10,024 nucleotides of DNA from Halovenus sp. (GTDB lineage Archaea > Halobacteriota > Halobacteria > Halobacteriales > Haloarculaceae), in NCBI GenBank assembly GCA_003551945.1, contig PUNZ01000107.1, positions 1 to 10,024 on the forward strand, given 5' to 3'. A program made the translations under genes and the position numbers. Shown here piece by piece: positions 1-6,114 of this stretch (position 1 is its first letter; each line of letters begins with the position of its first letter). Below the pieces are notes generated by a model that saw only the letters and a list, made by a program, of their open reading frames with translations, was not told the origin of the DNA and did not search any database.

Positions 1-377
1 CCTTTGTGGCCGCCGCGCGGTGGGTGCAGACGAAGCGTTGGGTTCAGACCTGCGTCTTTGAGTGTTGTCTCCTCGTCGAGGAGGGCCTCTGCAAGCGAGT
101 CGATGGAGTCATACTCCGTCTCTTCACTGACCCACTCTTCAGTCAGGTCGTCACCGTCTGCCGTTTTTCCACGGCGCTCAAGAAGCATTGTCACTGTCTC
201 CTGACTTGGTGTTCCGTGAGCAACATGGTCGTGCACCTTCGTTACCATCCCGTTGTAGGTTGGCTCTTCTGGCACGAATGTTGCGTGGTTAACCTGCCCA
301 AGATGGAGCATGTCGAGCGTGTCTCGAACGTCATGGTTCATGTGGACCTCACCGCGAAGTTGGACGATTACTTTCAT
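1..377 (-). CDS. rpl30: 50S ribosomal protein uL30, N-terminal part; 3' end beyond the window
   Basis: uL30 is a large-subunit protein. I translated this open frame by eye, since it runs off the left edge: 125 complete codons are visible. It begins MKVIVQLRGEVHMNHDVRDT, followed by LDMLHLGQVNHATFVPEEPT (21-40) and YNGMVTKVHDHVAHGTPSQE (41-60), the ferredoxin-like core of the family. The archaeal C-terminal region holds EWVSEETEYDSIDSLAEALL (81-100) and LNPTLRLHPPRGGHK (111-125). From the remembered Haloarcula length (about 154) roughly 30 residues are missing. The start overlaps the uS5 stop as ATGA and has GAGGTGAT just upstream. In other haloarchaea uL15 follows, but that lies outside the window. 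Confidence 0.96.
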   Translation of the reverse strand, partial: MKVIVQLRGEVHMNHDVRDTLDMLHLGQVNHATFVPEEPTYNGMVTKVHDHVAHGTPSQETVTMLLERRGKTADGDDLTEEWVSEETEYDSIDSLAEALLDEETTLKDAGLNPTLRLHPPRGGHK

Positions 378-1015
378 TCCATCACCTCACGCTCTTGTTC
401 ACGAACACGCTGTGGAACGCGCGCCTCCGCTGCGTTTTGTAGTGCGTTGTAGGTCGCCTTTGCAAGGTTGACCGTCGTTCGCGTGTTACCGTAGCTTTTC
501 GTCCAAGCATCCTCGACACCTGCCAGTTCAAGCACGTGTCGTGGTGTCTCTCCCGCCGCGAGCCCAAGCCCTTTTGGGGCTGGCTGAATCTCGACGGTGA
601 CAGAGCCTGCTTTGCCCTCTGCTTTGCGAATCAACGAGTGAGTTCCACCGGGCTGGTCCTCCCATGAGCCACTCCCAAGCGGGATGCTCACAAGGTTGAG
701 TTTCGCAACGTCAATGGCTTTCTGGATTGCGCCACCGACCTGGTCGTCACGACCCTGTGCGTAGCCAACGAGACCATTGCGGTTTCCGACGACAACCACA
801 CAGCGGAATTTGACACGTCGACCGGAGTCGGTCATCCGCTGAACCATGTTGATATCAAGTACTTCATCCTCAAGGTCGGGGACGAGTTGGTCGACGAGTT
901 CCGGCTCTTTCAGTGGGAGCCCGGAGTTTAGTGCCTCCTCCATCGTCTCGATTTCGCCTTCCGCGACCTTCTTTCCTAAGCGGGTCTGTGGGACCCATCC
1001 ATTATGTTCGCTCAT
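374..1015 (-). CDS. rps5: 30S ribosomal protein uS5
   Basis: uS5 is a 213-residue small-subunit protein at the mRNA entry side, important for decoding accuracy and for unwinding mRNA. The archaeal N-terminus MSEHNGWVPQTRLGKKVAEG precedes the double-stranded-RNA-binding-like S5 domain, which covers about residues 48-115: VLDINMVQRMTDSGRRVKFR (52-71), CVVVVGNRNGLVGYAQGRDD (72-91) and AIQKAIDVAKLNLVSIPLG. The C-terminal domain holds VEIQPAPKGLGLAAGETPRH (141-160), VLELAGVEDAWTKSYGNTRT (161-180) and a final helix ending REVME. AGGTGAG lies upstream of the ATG, which overlaps the uL18 stop. The stop forms ATGA with uL30. Confidence 0.98.
   Translation of the reverse strand: MSEHNGWVPQTRLGKKVAEGEIETMEEALNSGLPLKEPELVDQLVPDLEDEVLDINMVQRMTDSGRRVKFRCVVVVGNRNGLVGYAQGRDDQVGGAIQKAIDVAKLNLVSIPLGSGSWEDQPGGTHSLIRKAEGKAGSVTVEIQPAPKGLGLAAGETPRHVLELAGVEDAWTKSYGNTRTTVNLAKATYNALQNAAEARVPQRVREQEREVME
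381..388 (-). promoter_or_regulatory. Shine-Dalgarno site for uL30
   Basis: GAGGTGAT lies within the last codons of uS5, only a few nucleotides before the uL30 ATG. It confirms the start of the truncated uL30 frame at the left edge. Confidence 0.8.
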
Positions 1016-1572
1016 AGTTCTATCTCACCTTCCAATAGCGTCTCACGCAGTTCATCGAAATGCGTTGGGAGTTCGGTCGCATCGAACTCGCCGCTGTACA
1101 GGCCATCAGTCTGCTCGGCGTACTCGGCGATATGCTCGCCACGGGTACGCGACCAGTCAGATAACACTGAGTCGTTATGCGGAATTTCGAGTCCGGCGTC
1201 GATAGCTCCTTCCTGTACTGCAAAGACCTTGCTCCCCGGCGTCGGGGAGTTCAGTCCGATATCGAGGACCGCTTCCTCGACACCAGCTTCAACAGCACGC
1301 AGTCCTGCGAGCAGGCCAGTGAGGTACGCCGCCGGCATGTTGCCGAGCGGTGCCTCCCAACCGAACTCACGAAGGTCTGCGGCCGTCGCGCTGGCGAGCG
1401 TTTCGTCTCCATCTGGTGCAGTCACTACCAGCTGCGCCCTGACTTGCTGGTTGCTCTTTCGAGCGACCAAGCGTGGCTTGCCGGATTTCAGCAGGCGCAA
1501 CCGCTGATGGTAATCTGTTCGTGCCTCACGGCGCCGCCGAAGCGGTACCGTATATCGTGGTCCTGTTGCCAT
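1012..1572 (-). CDS. rpl18: 50S ribosomal protein uL18
   Basis: uL18 is a 186-residue protein that binds 5S rRNA and anchors it in the central protuberance together with uL5. The basic N-terminal arm MATGPRYTVPLRRRREARTD is followed by YHQRLRLLKSGKPRLVARKS (21-40), the standard entry into the uL18 fold. Further signatures are GWEAPLGNMPAAYLTGLLAG (71-90) and VLDIGLNSPTPGSKVFAVQE (102-121), then GAIDAGLEIPHNDSV. The C-terminal extension (about 140-186) is the archaeal/eukaryotic type and ends ELRETLLEGEIEL. The start is set by TAATG coupling to eL19 with AGGTGA upstream. It ends in an ATGA overlap with uS5. Length is as expected for haloarchaea. Confidence 0.98.
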   Translation of the reverse strand: MATGPRYTVPLRRRREARTDYHQRLRLLKSGKPRLVARKSNQQVRAQLVVTAPDGDETLASATAADLREFGWEAPLGNMPAAYLTGLLAGLRAVEAGVEEAVLDIGLNSPTPGSKVFAVQEGAIDAGLEIPHNDSVLSDWSRTRGEHIAEYAEQTDGLYSGEFDATELPTHFDELRETLLEGEIEL

Positions 1573-2021
1573 TAGACGTCACCTTGTTGTTCGTTGAGAT
1601 ATCGTTCGAGGTCTGCAACGCTGTCGAACTCACCACCGCCGGCTTTGTCGTACAGGTCGCGATAGGTCGAGCGGTCGAGTTCGCCCTCGTCACGAAGCTC
1701 TTTCAGCCAGTTTCGCTGTGCGCGAATCCGTGACTGCCACTCTTCTTTGGTGTTCTGTCGAGCACCGGCCCGGCCTTTGCGGGTCCCGGGACCGCTTTGG
1801 TGTCCGTATGCGCGCTTTTGCTGTCGTTTCCGAGCACGGCCACGGGAGTTACTCCGCGCCTCTTCGGTCTGAATAGCGCCTTCTGCGTGGAGGTCACGAA
1901 TATCCTCTCGGGTGATTGCCTCCGCAATATCTGCCTGTCGGGCAGGGTCGAACCAAATTCGGTTCTTACCCACACCAAGCACATCCGATGCCAGTCGTTT
2001 CTGTGCGCTCAAATCAGTCAT
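1572..2021 (-). CDS. rpl19e: 50S ribosomal protein eL19
   Basis: eL19 is a 149-residue, mostly helical large-subunit protein of archaea and eukaryotes near the tunnel exit, with a long helix that can reach the small subunit. The sequence starts MTDLSAQKRLASDVLGVGKN, followed by RIWFDPARQADIAEAITRED (21-40). The basic middle RSNSRGRARKRQQKRAYG (56-73) leads into the family signature HQSGPGTRKGRAGAR (74-88). The C-terminal helices hold EEWQSRIRAQRNWLKELRDE (93-112), YRDLYDKAGGGEFDSVADLE (120-139) and RYLNEQQ. Length is normal for archaea. A GGAGGTGG upstream and an ATGA overlap with eL32 define the start. The TAA shares a base with the uL18 start. Confidence 0.97.
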   Translation of the reverse strand: MTDLSAQKRLASDVLGVGKNRIWFDPARQADIAEAITREDIRDLHAEGAIQTEEARSNSRGRARKRQQKRAYGHQSGPGTRKGRAGARQNTKEEWQSRIRAQRNWLKELRDEGELDRSTYRDLYDKAGGGEFDSVADLERYLNEQQGDV

Positions 2022-3010
2022 TCGACTTCCACCTCCTCATAGGTTGGATTAAGCACGCGGATATCGTTGTCTTCCGCGACTTCTTCGATTCGTTCGCGTT
2101 TTCGACCACCGACGGATGACGCAATACGCACTGCTTGCGTATCGCCATCGACACCGTCGAGGTCATCCGGATTGTGGACGTGAACCTCTTCGAATCCGGA
2201 CGGGTGCAGGCCGCGAATCTCGGTTGGCGTTCGGAAGCCAGCCTGGACCTTGTCACCTTTTCCTTTGATACCGATTCGCTGCTTTGAGAGCCCACCGCGT
2301 GGGCGTCGCCACGATGTCGGCGTCCGCTTTTTCTTGTGGTAGTCCTGTCGATTGAACTGCGGTTTCCCTTCGCGGGCGCGCTGAGTGAGCAGTCGCTCTT
2401 CCTCTTCGGAGAGGTCAGGCGTCTTCTCGGTCAGGCCACGGGCAACGAGTTCCGTCTCGACATCTTCGTCGACATCGCTGTCATCTTCGATTTCAGCGGT
2501 CGCTTCGTCGTCAACTTCGAGGTCACCAACGTCGGCTTTGATACGGGCGGCAAGGGCCATCCCGATACCATCGACGTTTGCGAGTTCATCCTGGCTGGCA
2601 CCGCGAATCTGGTCGACGGTGTCAAAGCCAGCCTCTTCAAGGGCTTCAGCTTTGGAGTCGCCAACACCGCTAATATCCGTCAGTTCCTGGATTTCCGGCT
2701 CGTCGTCTTCATCGTCTTCAGCGTCAGACGCATCATCTTCGTCTTCTGCTTCTGGGGCAAGCTCTTTGACTTCAGCTTCGACATCCTCGCTCACATCGAG
2801 CGAATCGGTTTCCGCTTTCAGACGAGCAGCCAGCGCCGTGCTGACACCCTCAACGTCTTGGAGCTGTTCCTGTGTGGCAGCACTCACGTGCTCGACCGTC
2901 TCGTATCCAGCGTCCTGAAGCGCCTCAGCAGCATCCTCGTCGACACCACCAAGTTCAGTCAGTTCCGTCGGAACCTCTTCGTCGCCAGTTTCGTCGTGTT
3001 CGTCACTCAT
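2018..3010 (-). CDS. rpl32e: 50S ribosomal protein eL32 with duplicated N-terminal helix-hairpin-helix modules
   Basis: eL32 is a large-subunit protein of archaea and eukaryotes. The ribosomal core is at about residues 181-330, with ARGLTEKTPDLSEEEERLLT (190-209), GKPQFNRQDYHKKKR (215-229), SWRRPRGGLSKQRIGIKGKG (233-252), TEIRGLHPSGFEEVHVHNP and RIASSVGGRKRERIEE. Haloarchaeal members carry one N-terminal helix-hairpin-helix module before the core. This protein has two, at 15-70 and 107-163, joined by an acidic linker, for 330 residues against about 240 remembered for Haloarcula marismortui. The extended start is well supported: TGATG coupling to uL6, a GAGGTGA 6 nt upstream, and no other Met before residue 151. 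What the modules bind is unknown to me. Confidence 0.96.
   Translation of the reverse strand: MSDEHDETGDEEVPTELTELGGVDEDAAEALQDAGYETVEHVSAATQEQLQDVEGVSTALAARLKAETDSLDVSEDVEAEVKELAPEAEDEDDASDAEDDEDDEPEIQELTDISGVGDSKAEALEEAGFDTVDQIRGASQDELANVDGIGMALAARIKADVGDLEVDDEATAEIEDDSDVDEDVETELVARGLTEKTPDLSEEEERLLTQRAREGKPQFNRQDYHKKKRTPTSWRRPRGGLSKQRIGIKGKGDKVQAGFRTPTEIRGLHPSGFEEVHVHNPDDLDGVDGDTQAVRIASSVGGRKRERIEEVAEDNDIRVLNPTYEEVEVE
2522..2692 (-). repeat. eL32 helix-hairpin-helix module B (residues 107-163), matching the usual haloarchaeal module
   Basis: This segment encodes a module with the classic hairpin turns ISGVGDSKAEALEEAGFDTV and ELANVDGIGMALAARIKAD. It is closer to the single module I remember from Haloarcula eL32 (LTDISGVG-SKAE-L-EAGF, GIG-ALAARIKADVG-LEV) than module A is. 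Its place next to the ribosomal core also fits the normal arrangement. The two modules are separated by an acidic low-complexity linker (residues 73-106). Confidence 0.88.
2801..2968 (-). repeat. eL32 helix-hairpin-helix module A (residues 15-70), the additional copy
   Basis: This segment encodes a first module with two hairpin-like motifs: LTELGGVDEDAAEALQDAGY followed by TVEHVSAATQEQLQDVEGVS and TALAARLKAE. It lines up without gaps to module B. I count 27 identities in 59 positions, including G-V, AEAL, AG, TV and ALAAR-KA. The canonical hairpin turn is less regular here (GGVDEDA in place of SGVGDSK), so this is the more diverged copy. The assignment is by eye. Confidence 0.85.
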
Positions 3011-3546
3011 CAGGCGTCACCTCGGTTTGGCTTGTTTGTGATGTACGCGCCGTCCTGGAAGACACGAATGTCTTTGTCCGTGACGCGCGTGAGCTGTTCG
3101 ATGTCCGCAGCGGTCTGTCCAACTGCTTCGATGTCAGGGCCAGTGAGAGTGATCTCCTCGCCGCTCACATCGACCTGTGTCTCACCGTGGATGGTGGTTC
3201 GTCGTGGGGCTTTCTCACCGAGGAAATTCTCGATGACGACTTCGTCTCCCTGGACGTTGACCTGCATTGGGAAGTGAGAGTAAAAGACTTCCATCTCATA
3301 CTCCCAGCCCTCGGTGACACCGTAAAACATGTTCTCGATGTGACTCTCGAACGTGCCAACGGTGGAGTTGGTCTTTGCATCCTCGCTTTCTGCGGCGATG
3401 ACGACTTCGTCGCCATCAACCGACACTGTCACGTCAGGATACCACAGTCGGCGTGTCACGCTGCCGTTCGGTCCGTCGACGGTAAGGTCGAGATGGTCTA
3501 TCTCGGCGCTTACCTCCTCCGGTATCTGTAAGCGTATTTCTGTCAT
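3010..3546 (-). CDS. rpl6: 50S ribosomal protein uL6
   Basis: uL6 is a 178-residue protein built of two similar alpha/beta domains. It lies near the sarcin-ricin loop, in the binding area of translation factors. The N-terminal domain (1-80) holds DHLDLTVDGPNGSVTRRLWY (17-36) and TVGTFESHIENMFYGVTEGW (62-81). The C-terminal domain holds YSHFPMQVNVQGDEVVIENF (89-108), LGEKAPRRTTI (109-119) and GPDIEAVGQTAADIEQLTRV (136-155). It ends DGAYITNKPNRGDA. Length is typical of archaea. The ATG lies 2 nt after the uS8 stop and has no clear Shine-Dalgarno; an AGGTCAT about 20 nt upstream is too far away. The stop and the eL32 start form TGATG. Confidence 0.97.
   Translation of the reverse strand: MTEIRLQIPEEVSAEIDHLDLTVDGPNGSVTRRLWYPDVTVSVDGDEVVIAAESEDAKTNSTVGTFESHIENMFYGVTEGWEYEMEVFYSHFPMQVNVQGDEVVIENFLGEKAPRRTTIHGETQVDVSGEEITLTGPDIEAVGQTAADIEQLTRVTDKDIRVFQDGAYITNKPNRGDA
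3017..3023 (-). promoter_or_regulatory. Shine-Dalgarno site for eL32, fixing the extended start
   Basis: GAGGTGA lies in the last codons of uL6, 6 nt before the eL32 ATG. Together with the TGATG overlap it shows that the long N-terminal region with both helix-hairpin-helix modules is translated, and is not an over-called upstream frame. Confidence 0.85.
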
Positions 3547-3548
3547 TG

Positions 3549-3941
3549 TTAGTAGACGTATGCGATGACCTGGCCACCAATTCCCGCTTCGCGGGCCTCA
3601 TAATGGCTCATAATGCCATGTGAGGTTGTAACGACGAGCGTCCCGTAATCACGGGCAGGGAGGAACCGTTTCTCCCACTTTTCAAACTCGTCGGCCCCCG
3701 CAGAGTATCGGGGTTTGACCGGGCCGCATTCATTGATTGCTCCTTTTAGTTCAACCTCAAACTGTCCTGCTTTACCGTCTTCGATGCGCTCGAAGCCGTT
3801 GATATATCCTCTGTCATAGAGGACTTCGAGGACGCTACCGATCTCGTTCGAGGCGGGCTCAACTACCTGTGTCAGATGCCCAACGCTCTCCGCGTTATCA
3901 AGCGAAGAGAGTGCGTCGGCGAGTGGGTCGTTTCCTGTCAT
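3549..3941 (-). CDS. rps8: 30S ribosomal protein uS8
   Basis: uS8 is a 130-residue primary 16S rRNA binding protein of the 30S platform, and in bacteria it also represses the spc operon. Motifs are NDPLADALSSLDNAESVG (4-21), NEIGSVLEVLYDRGYINGFE (32-51), ECGPVKPRYSAGADEFEKWE (71-90) and the C-terminal signature TTSHGIMSHYEAREAGIGGQ (105-124), ending VIAYVY. The frame stays open upstream into uS14 with another ATG, but I chose the ATG at 3941 because it forms an ATGA with the uS14 stop and gives the normal archaeal length. There is no Shine-Dalgarno motif upstream of it. A 2-nt gap separates it from uL6. Autoregulation cannot be read from this sequence. Confidence 0.97.
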   Translation of the reverse strand: MTGNDPLADALSSLDNAESVGHLTQVVEPASNEIGSVLEVLYDRGYINGFERIEDGKAGQFEVELKGAINECGPVKPRYSAGADEFEKWEKRFLPARDYGTLVVTTSHGIMSHYEAREAGIGGQVIAYVY

Positions 3942-4117
3942 GAGTATTTTTTGAACCCCATGCTTCGGGAGACTTCGCGGAAACACTGCCGGCACAGCCA
4001 TATTTCGTATTTGCCGACCAAGCCCTGTTTTCGGCCACAGCGCTGGCATTGGCGAAGCTGTCCCGTCCGTTTCGCGGCGTGCTCGCCGGTGGGCTCTTCA
4101 GTTTCTGTTTCGCTCAT
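3938..4117 (-). CDS. rps14: 30S ribosomal protein uS14, zinc-binding form (59 aa)
   Basis: uS14 is a small protein of the 30S head, translated here by eye as 59 residues beginning MSETETEEPTGEHAAKRTGQ. Two CxxC pairs, C24-Q-R-C27 and C42-R-Q-C45, form the zinc ribbon of the short (C+) type of uS14. Between them is GRKQGLVGKYEIWL, and the C-terminus FREVSRSMGFKKYS is strongly conserved in archaea. The gene is easy to miss because it is so short and because the uS8 frame is open through most of it on the same strand. Its ATG overlaps the uL5 stop (ATGA), with GGAGGT upstream. Its TGA overlaps the uS8 ATG (ATGA). The position uL5-uS14-uS8 is universal in spc operons. Confidence 0.97.
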   Translation of the reverse strand: MSETETEEPTGEHAAKRTGQLRQCQRCGRKQGLVGKYEIWLCRQCFREVSRSMGFKKYS

Positions 4118-4638
4118 TCTGTTACCTCCACGTCAAACGCTTGTTCGATAAACCGTACCGCATCGTCGACTGTCAGTCGGTGACTTGACGGAATCGACGT
4201 TGATGCCCAGTCGCGTTTTGCCACGCGATAGCCCGGGCGGACCAAATTAACAGTCACATCAAACCCGAAAAGACCGATTGTCGGGTCATACTCCTGGCCT
4301 GGGAAGTTTGTGTGGTCTTCAATACCAAAGCTGAAGTTGCCGGTATCATCGAACTGGCGGCGCTTGAGGTCAACAAGCTCCAGCGCAGTTGCGAGGAACT
4401 CCTCTGCCTCAACGTCGCGAAGCGTCACCTTCGCACCGATTGGGTCACCCTCTCGGATACCAAACTCGGGCTTGGTCGCTTTTGCGATGGTCCGAACCGG
4501 CTGCTGTTCCGTGATTTCGGCAAGGATTTCTTCACCCTCAGCCAGTTCACGGCCACCTTCACCGATTCCCATGTGGACAACGACTTTCTCGACGCGTGGT
4601 TCACGCATTGCGTGGAACGTCTCGGTTTCTGAGCTCAT
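4114..4638 (-). CDS. rpl5: 50S ribosomal protein uL5
   Basis: uL5 is a 174-residue protein of the central protuberance that binds 5S rRNA together with uL18 and touches the P-site tRNA. Motifs are MREPRVEKVVVHMGIGEGGR (11-30), QQPVRTIAKATKPEFGIREG (45-64) and PIGAKVTLRDVEAEEFLATA (66-85). The haloarchaeal core follows with FDDTGNFSFGIEDHTNFPGQ (96-115), which matches the classic uL5 GNFSFGI-E signature, and GFDVTVNLVRPGYRVAKR (125-142). Length is normal for archaea. GGAGGGG lies just upstream of the ATG, which overlaps the eS4 stop. A second ATGA overlap joins it to uS14. Confidence 0.98.
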   Translation of the reverse strand: MSSETETFHAMREPRVEKVVVHMGIGEGGRELAEGEEILAEITEQQPVRTIAKATKPEFGIREGDPIGAKVTLRDVEAEEFLATALELVDLKRRQFDDTGNFSFGIEDHTNFPGQEYDPTIGLFGFDVTVNLVRPGYRVAKRDWASTSIPSSHRLTVDDAVRFIEQAFDVEVTE

Positions 4639-5354
4639 TCAGACCCCTCCTCGTCATCGTCAATGAAGTTCTCGTCGATGATGACGATGTACTCCTCGAT
4701 GGTTTCGAACGCTGTTTCGTCGTCGAACGACGAGAGCTGTACGTTGTTTGGCGCACTACTTGCCGTGACTTCGATGTTCGTAATCTCGCCAATCCGGCCA
4801 GCGTGCTGTCCAGCAACTGCTGTTGCCAGTGCACCCTCTTCGTAAACGAAGTGTGCAACGATTTCGCCGTCGTCATTCGCAACGATAAGCGAGTCACCGA
4901 CGCTGTAATCGCTATCTTCATCGACAAGCAGTGTCTGCCCGTCGTGAAGCGTCAGTTGAACATCGCCGCCTGGCACATGCTGTTTCCCTTCAATCTTTCC
5001 GAGTTTGCTCTGTGCAGACTCTTCGTCCATCGGCGTCAGCGTCAACCGACCACCCTCATCAGGGAAGACTCGGTAATACTCGTCGCGTTCGGTGAACGCC
5101 ACGATATCGAACATCCCGACGGGACGTTCCTCCGTGCTGACGGGCTCGCCGTTAATAACGACGTTATTCTGATTCAATGCGTAGCGTGCTTCCTTTCGGT
5201 TGTCAACGTACCCGAGCACGTCCCGCAGGATAATCAAGAGTGGAACTCCCGATTCACCATGTGGGCCGGCACCGGCCTTGACCGTAAACGTCTCCGTTTT
5301 CCGCTCAACAGGCCAGCTTTTGGGCACTGACAATCGTTTCTGATGCTTCGTCAT
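4635..5354 (-). CDS. rps4e: 30S ribosomal protein eS4
   Basis: eS4 is a 239-residue small-subunit protein found in archaea and eukaryotes but not bacteria, where it binds the 5' domain region of 16S rRNA. The N-terminus MTKHQKRLSVPKSWPVERKT is the family signature. Next are an S4-type RNA-binding region (about 38-80, with GVPLLIILRDVLGYVDNRKE and NNVVINGEPV), the central eS4 domain with RVFPDEGGRLTLTPMD (95-110) and KIEGKQHVPGGDVQLTLHDG (120-139), and a C-terminal KOW-like segment near 176-203 (AGQHAGRIGEITNIEV, 181-196). The tail is acidic (FIDDDEEGSE). The start has a GGAGGA upstream and an ATGA overlap with uL24. An ATGA overlap joins it to uL5. Confidence 0.98.
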   Translation of the reverse strand: MTKHQKRLSVPKSWPVERKTETFTVKAGAGPHGESGVPLLIILRDVLGYVDNRKEARYALNQNNVVINGEPVSTEERPVGMFDIVAFTERDEYYRVFPDEGGRLTLTPMDEESAQSKLGKIEGKQHVPGGDVQLTLHDGQTLLVDEDSDYSVGDSLIVANDDGEIVAHFVYEEGALATAVAGQHAGRIGEITNIEVTASSAPNNVQLSSFDDETAFETIEEYIVIIDENFIDDDEEGSE

Positions 5355-5719
5355 TCGTTATCCTCCTCCGGTTCGGATTCCAGACGCTCTTTGCGTCGGC
5401 TATCCGAAAGGTTGAGTTTTGTCACACGCACGTTGCTCGTTTCGAGCGGGCGGGGAACTTCTTCTCCATCGGTCGTCTCAACAGTCACACCCTCCACGTG
5501 GATGGCTGCATCCTTGAGGTCGACTCGGACAACTTCGCCTTCCTCGCCAGCAAAATCTCCGCGCATGACCTCGACGGTGTCGCCCTGGTTGACGCGTACC
5601 GTTCGCTGGTCATATTTCTCGCGAAGGTCAGATGACAGGCCAGCTCTGACCTGCTTCTGACGCTCATGCAACGGCGCGTTCCGTTCCGCAATCCGTTGTT
5701 TGTGTGGTTGTCGTGTCAT
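5351..5719 (-). CDS. rpl24: 50S ribosomal protein uL24 (KOW domain)
   Basis: uL24 is a 122-residue protein that starts 50S assembly by binding the 5' part of 23S rRNA and ends up near the tunnel exit. The N-terminal basic arm MTRQPHKQRIAERNAPLHER (1-20) is archaeal/eukaryotic in style. The KOW motif is at about 43-67 (NQGDTVEVMRGDFAGEEGEV, 44-63). After it come a beta strand segment AAIHVEGVTVETTDGEEVPR (71-90) and the conserved TSNVRVTKLNLSD (94-106). The C-terminus is acidic (EPEEDNE). The start is set by the ATGA overlap with uL14. I see no Shine-Dalgarno motif upstream, so translation probably depends on reinitiation after uL14. It ends in an ATGA overlap with eS4. Confidence 0.96.
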   Translation of the reverse strand: MTRQPHKQRIAERNAPLHERQKQVRAGLSSDLREKYDQRTVRVNQGDTVEVMRGDFAGEEGEVVRVDLKDAAIHVEGVTVETTDGEEVPRPLETSNVRVTKLNLSDSRRKERLESEPEEDNE

Positions 5720-6114
5720 ACTATCATCGTTGCAGTCGATGCGATCGACCCGAAGCGTTCTGCCACTTCACGGGCGATCGGTCCTTTGATTTCCGTACCA
5801 CGGGGGTCCTCGTTGTCGTCAACGATGACCGCCGCATTATCCTCAAACGACAGGCGCGTTCCGTCCGGGCGGCGGATGGATTTTCGCTGGCGCACGATAA
5901 CCGCTTCGAGCACCTGACGACGCATCTCCGGCGTCCCTTTCGTCACTGAAACCGTCACCTTATCGCCAAGACCGGCTTTGGGCTGTCGGTTGACAACACC
6001 CGAATAACCGGCTGTGCTGATGACTTTCAGTTCACGCGCGCCTGTGTTGTCGGCGCAGGTGATGAGCGAGCCTTTCTTTAGGCCCTGTGTAACGTCGGCT
6101 TTCAGTGCCTCCAT
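5716..6114 (-). CDS. rpl14: 50S ribosomal protein uL14
   Basis: uL14 is a 132-residue beta-barrel protein on the intersubunit face of the 50S, where it forms a bridge with 16S rRNA and, in archaea and eukaryotes, lies in the binding area of the anti-association factor aIF6. Motifs are LKKGSLITCADNTGARELKV (12-31), AGLGDKVTVSVTKGTPEMRR (47-66), AVIVRQRKSIRRPDGTRLSF (71-90) and EDNAAVIVDDNEDPRGTEIK (91-110). The protein ends ASTATMIV. The start has the best Shine-Dalgarno in the window (AAGGAGGTGA, 6 nt before the ATG) plus TAATG coupling to uS17. It ends in an ATGA overlap with uL24. Length is normal for archaea. Confidence 0.98.
   Translation of the reverse strand: MEALKADVTQGLKKGSLITCADNTGARELKVISTAGYSGVVNRQPKAGLGDKVTVSVTKGTPEMRRQVLEAVIVRQRKSIRRPDGTRLSFEDNAAVIVDDNEDPRGTEIKGPIAREVAERFGSIASTATMIV

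Noticed and set aside
6..452. Plus-strand open frame of 148 codons at the left edge
   Set aside because: It is antisense to uL30 and the end of uS5, both recognised by family motifs.
2336..3277. Open frame of 313 codons on the plus strand, antisense to eL32 and uL6
   Set aside because: It lies wholly over well-supported genes, its translation is low-complexity (Phe/Val/Ser-rich mirror of an acidic protein), and it has no recognisable domain. Codon bias of the real genes keeps the opposite frame open.
3942..4049. Upstream extension of uS8 (start MPALWPKTGL)
   Set aside because: The extra residues are uS14 codons read in another frame. The ATG at 3941 overlaps the uS14 stop and gives the normal 130-residue uS8.
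4596..5330. Open frame of 244 codons on the plus strand, antisense to eS4
   Set aside because: It is fully covered by eS4, which has clear family motifs, and the antisense translation matches no family I recognise.
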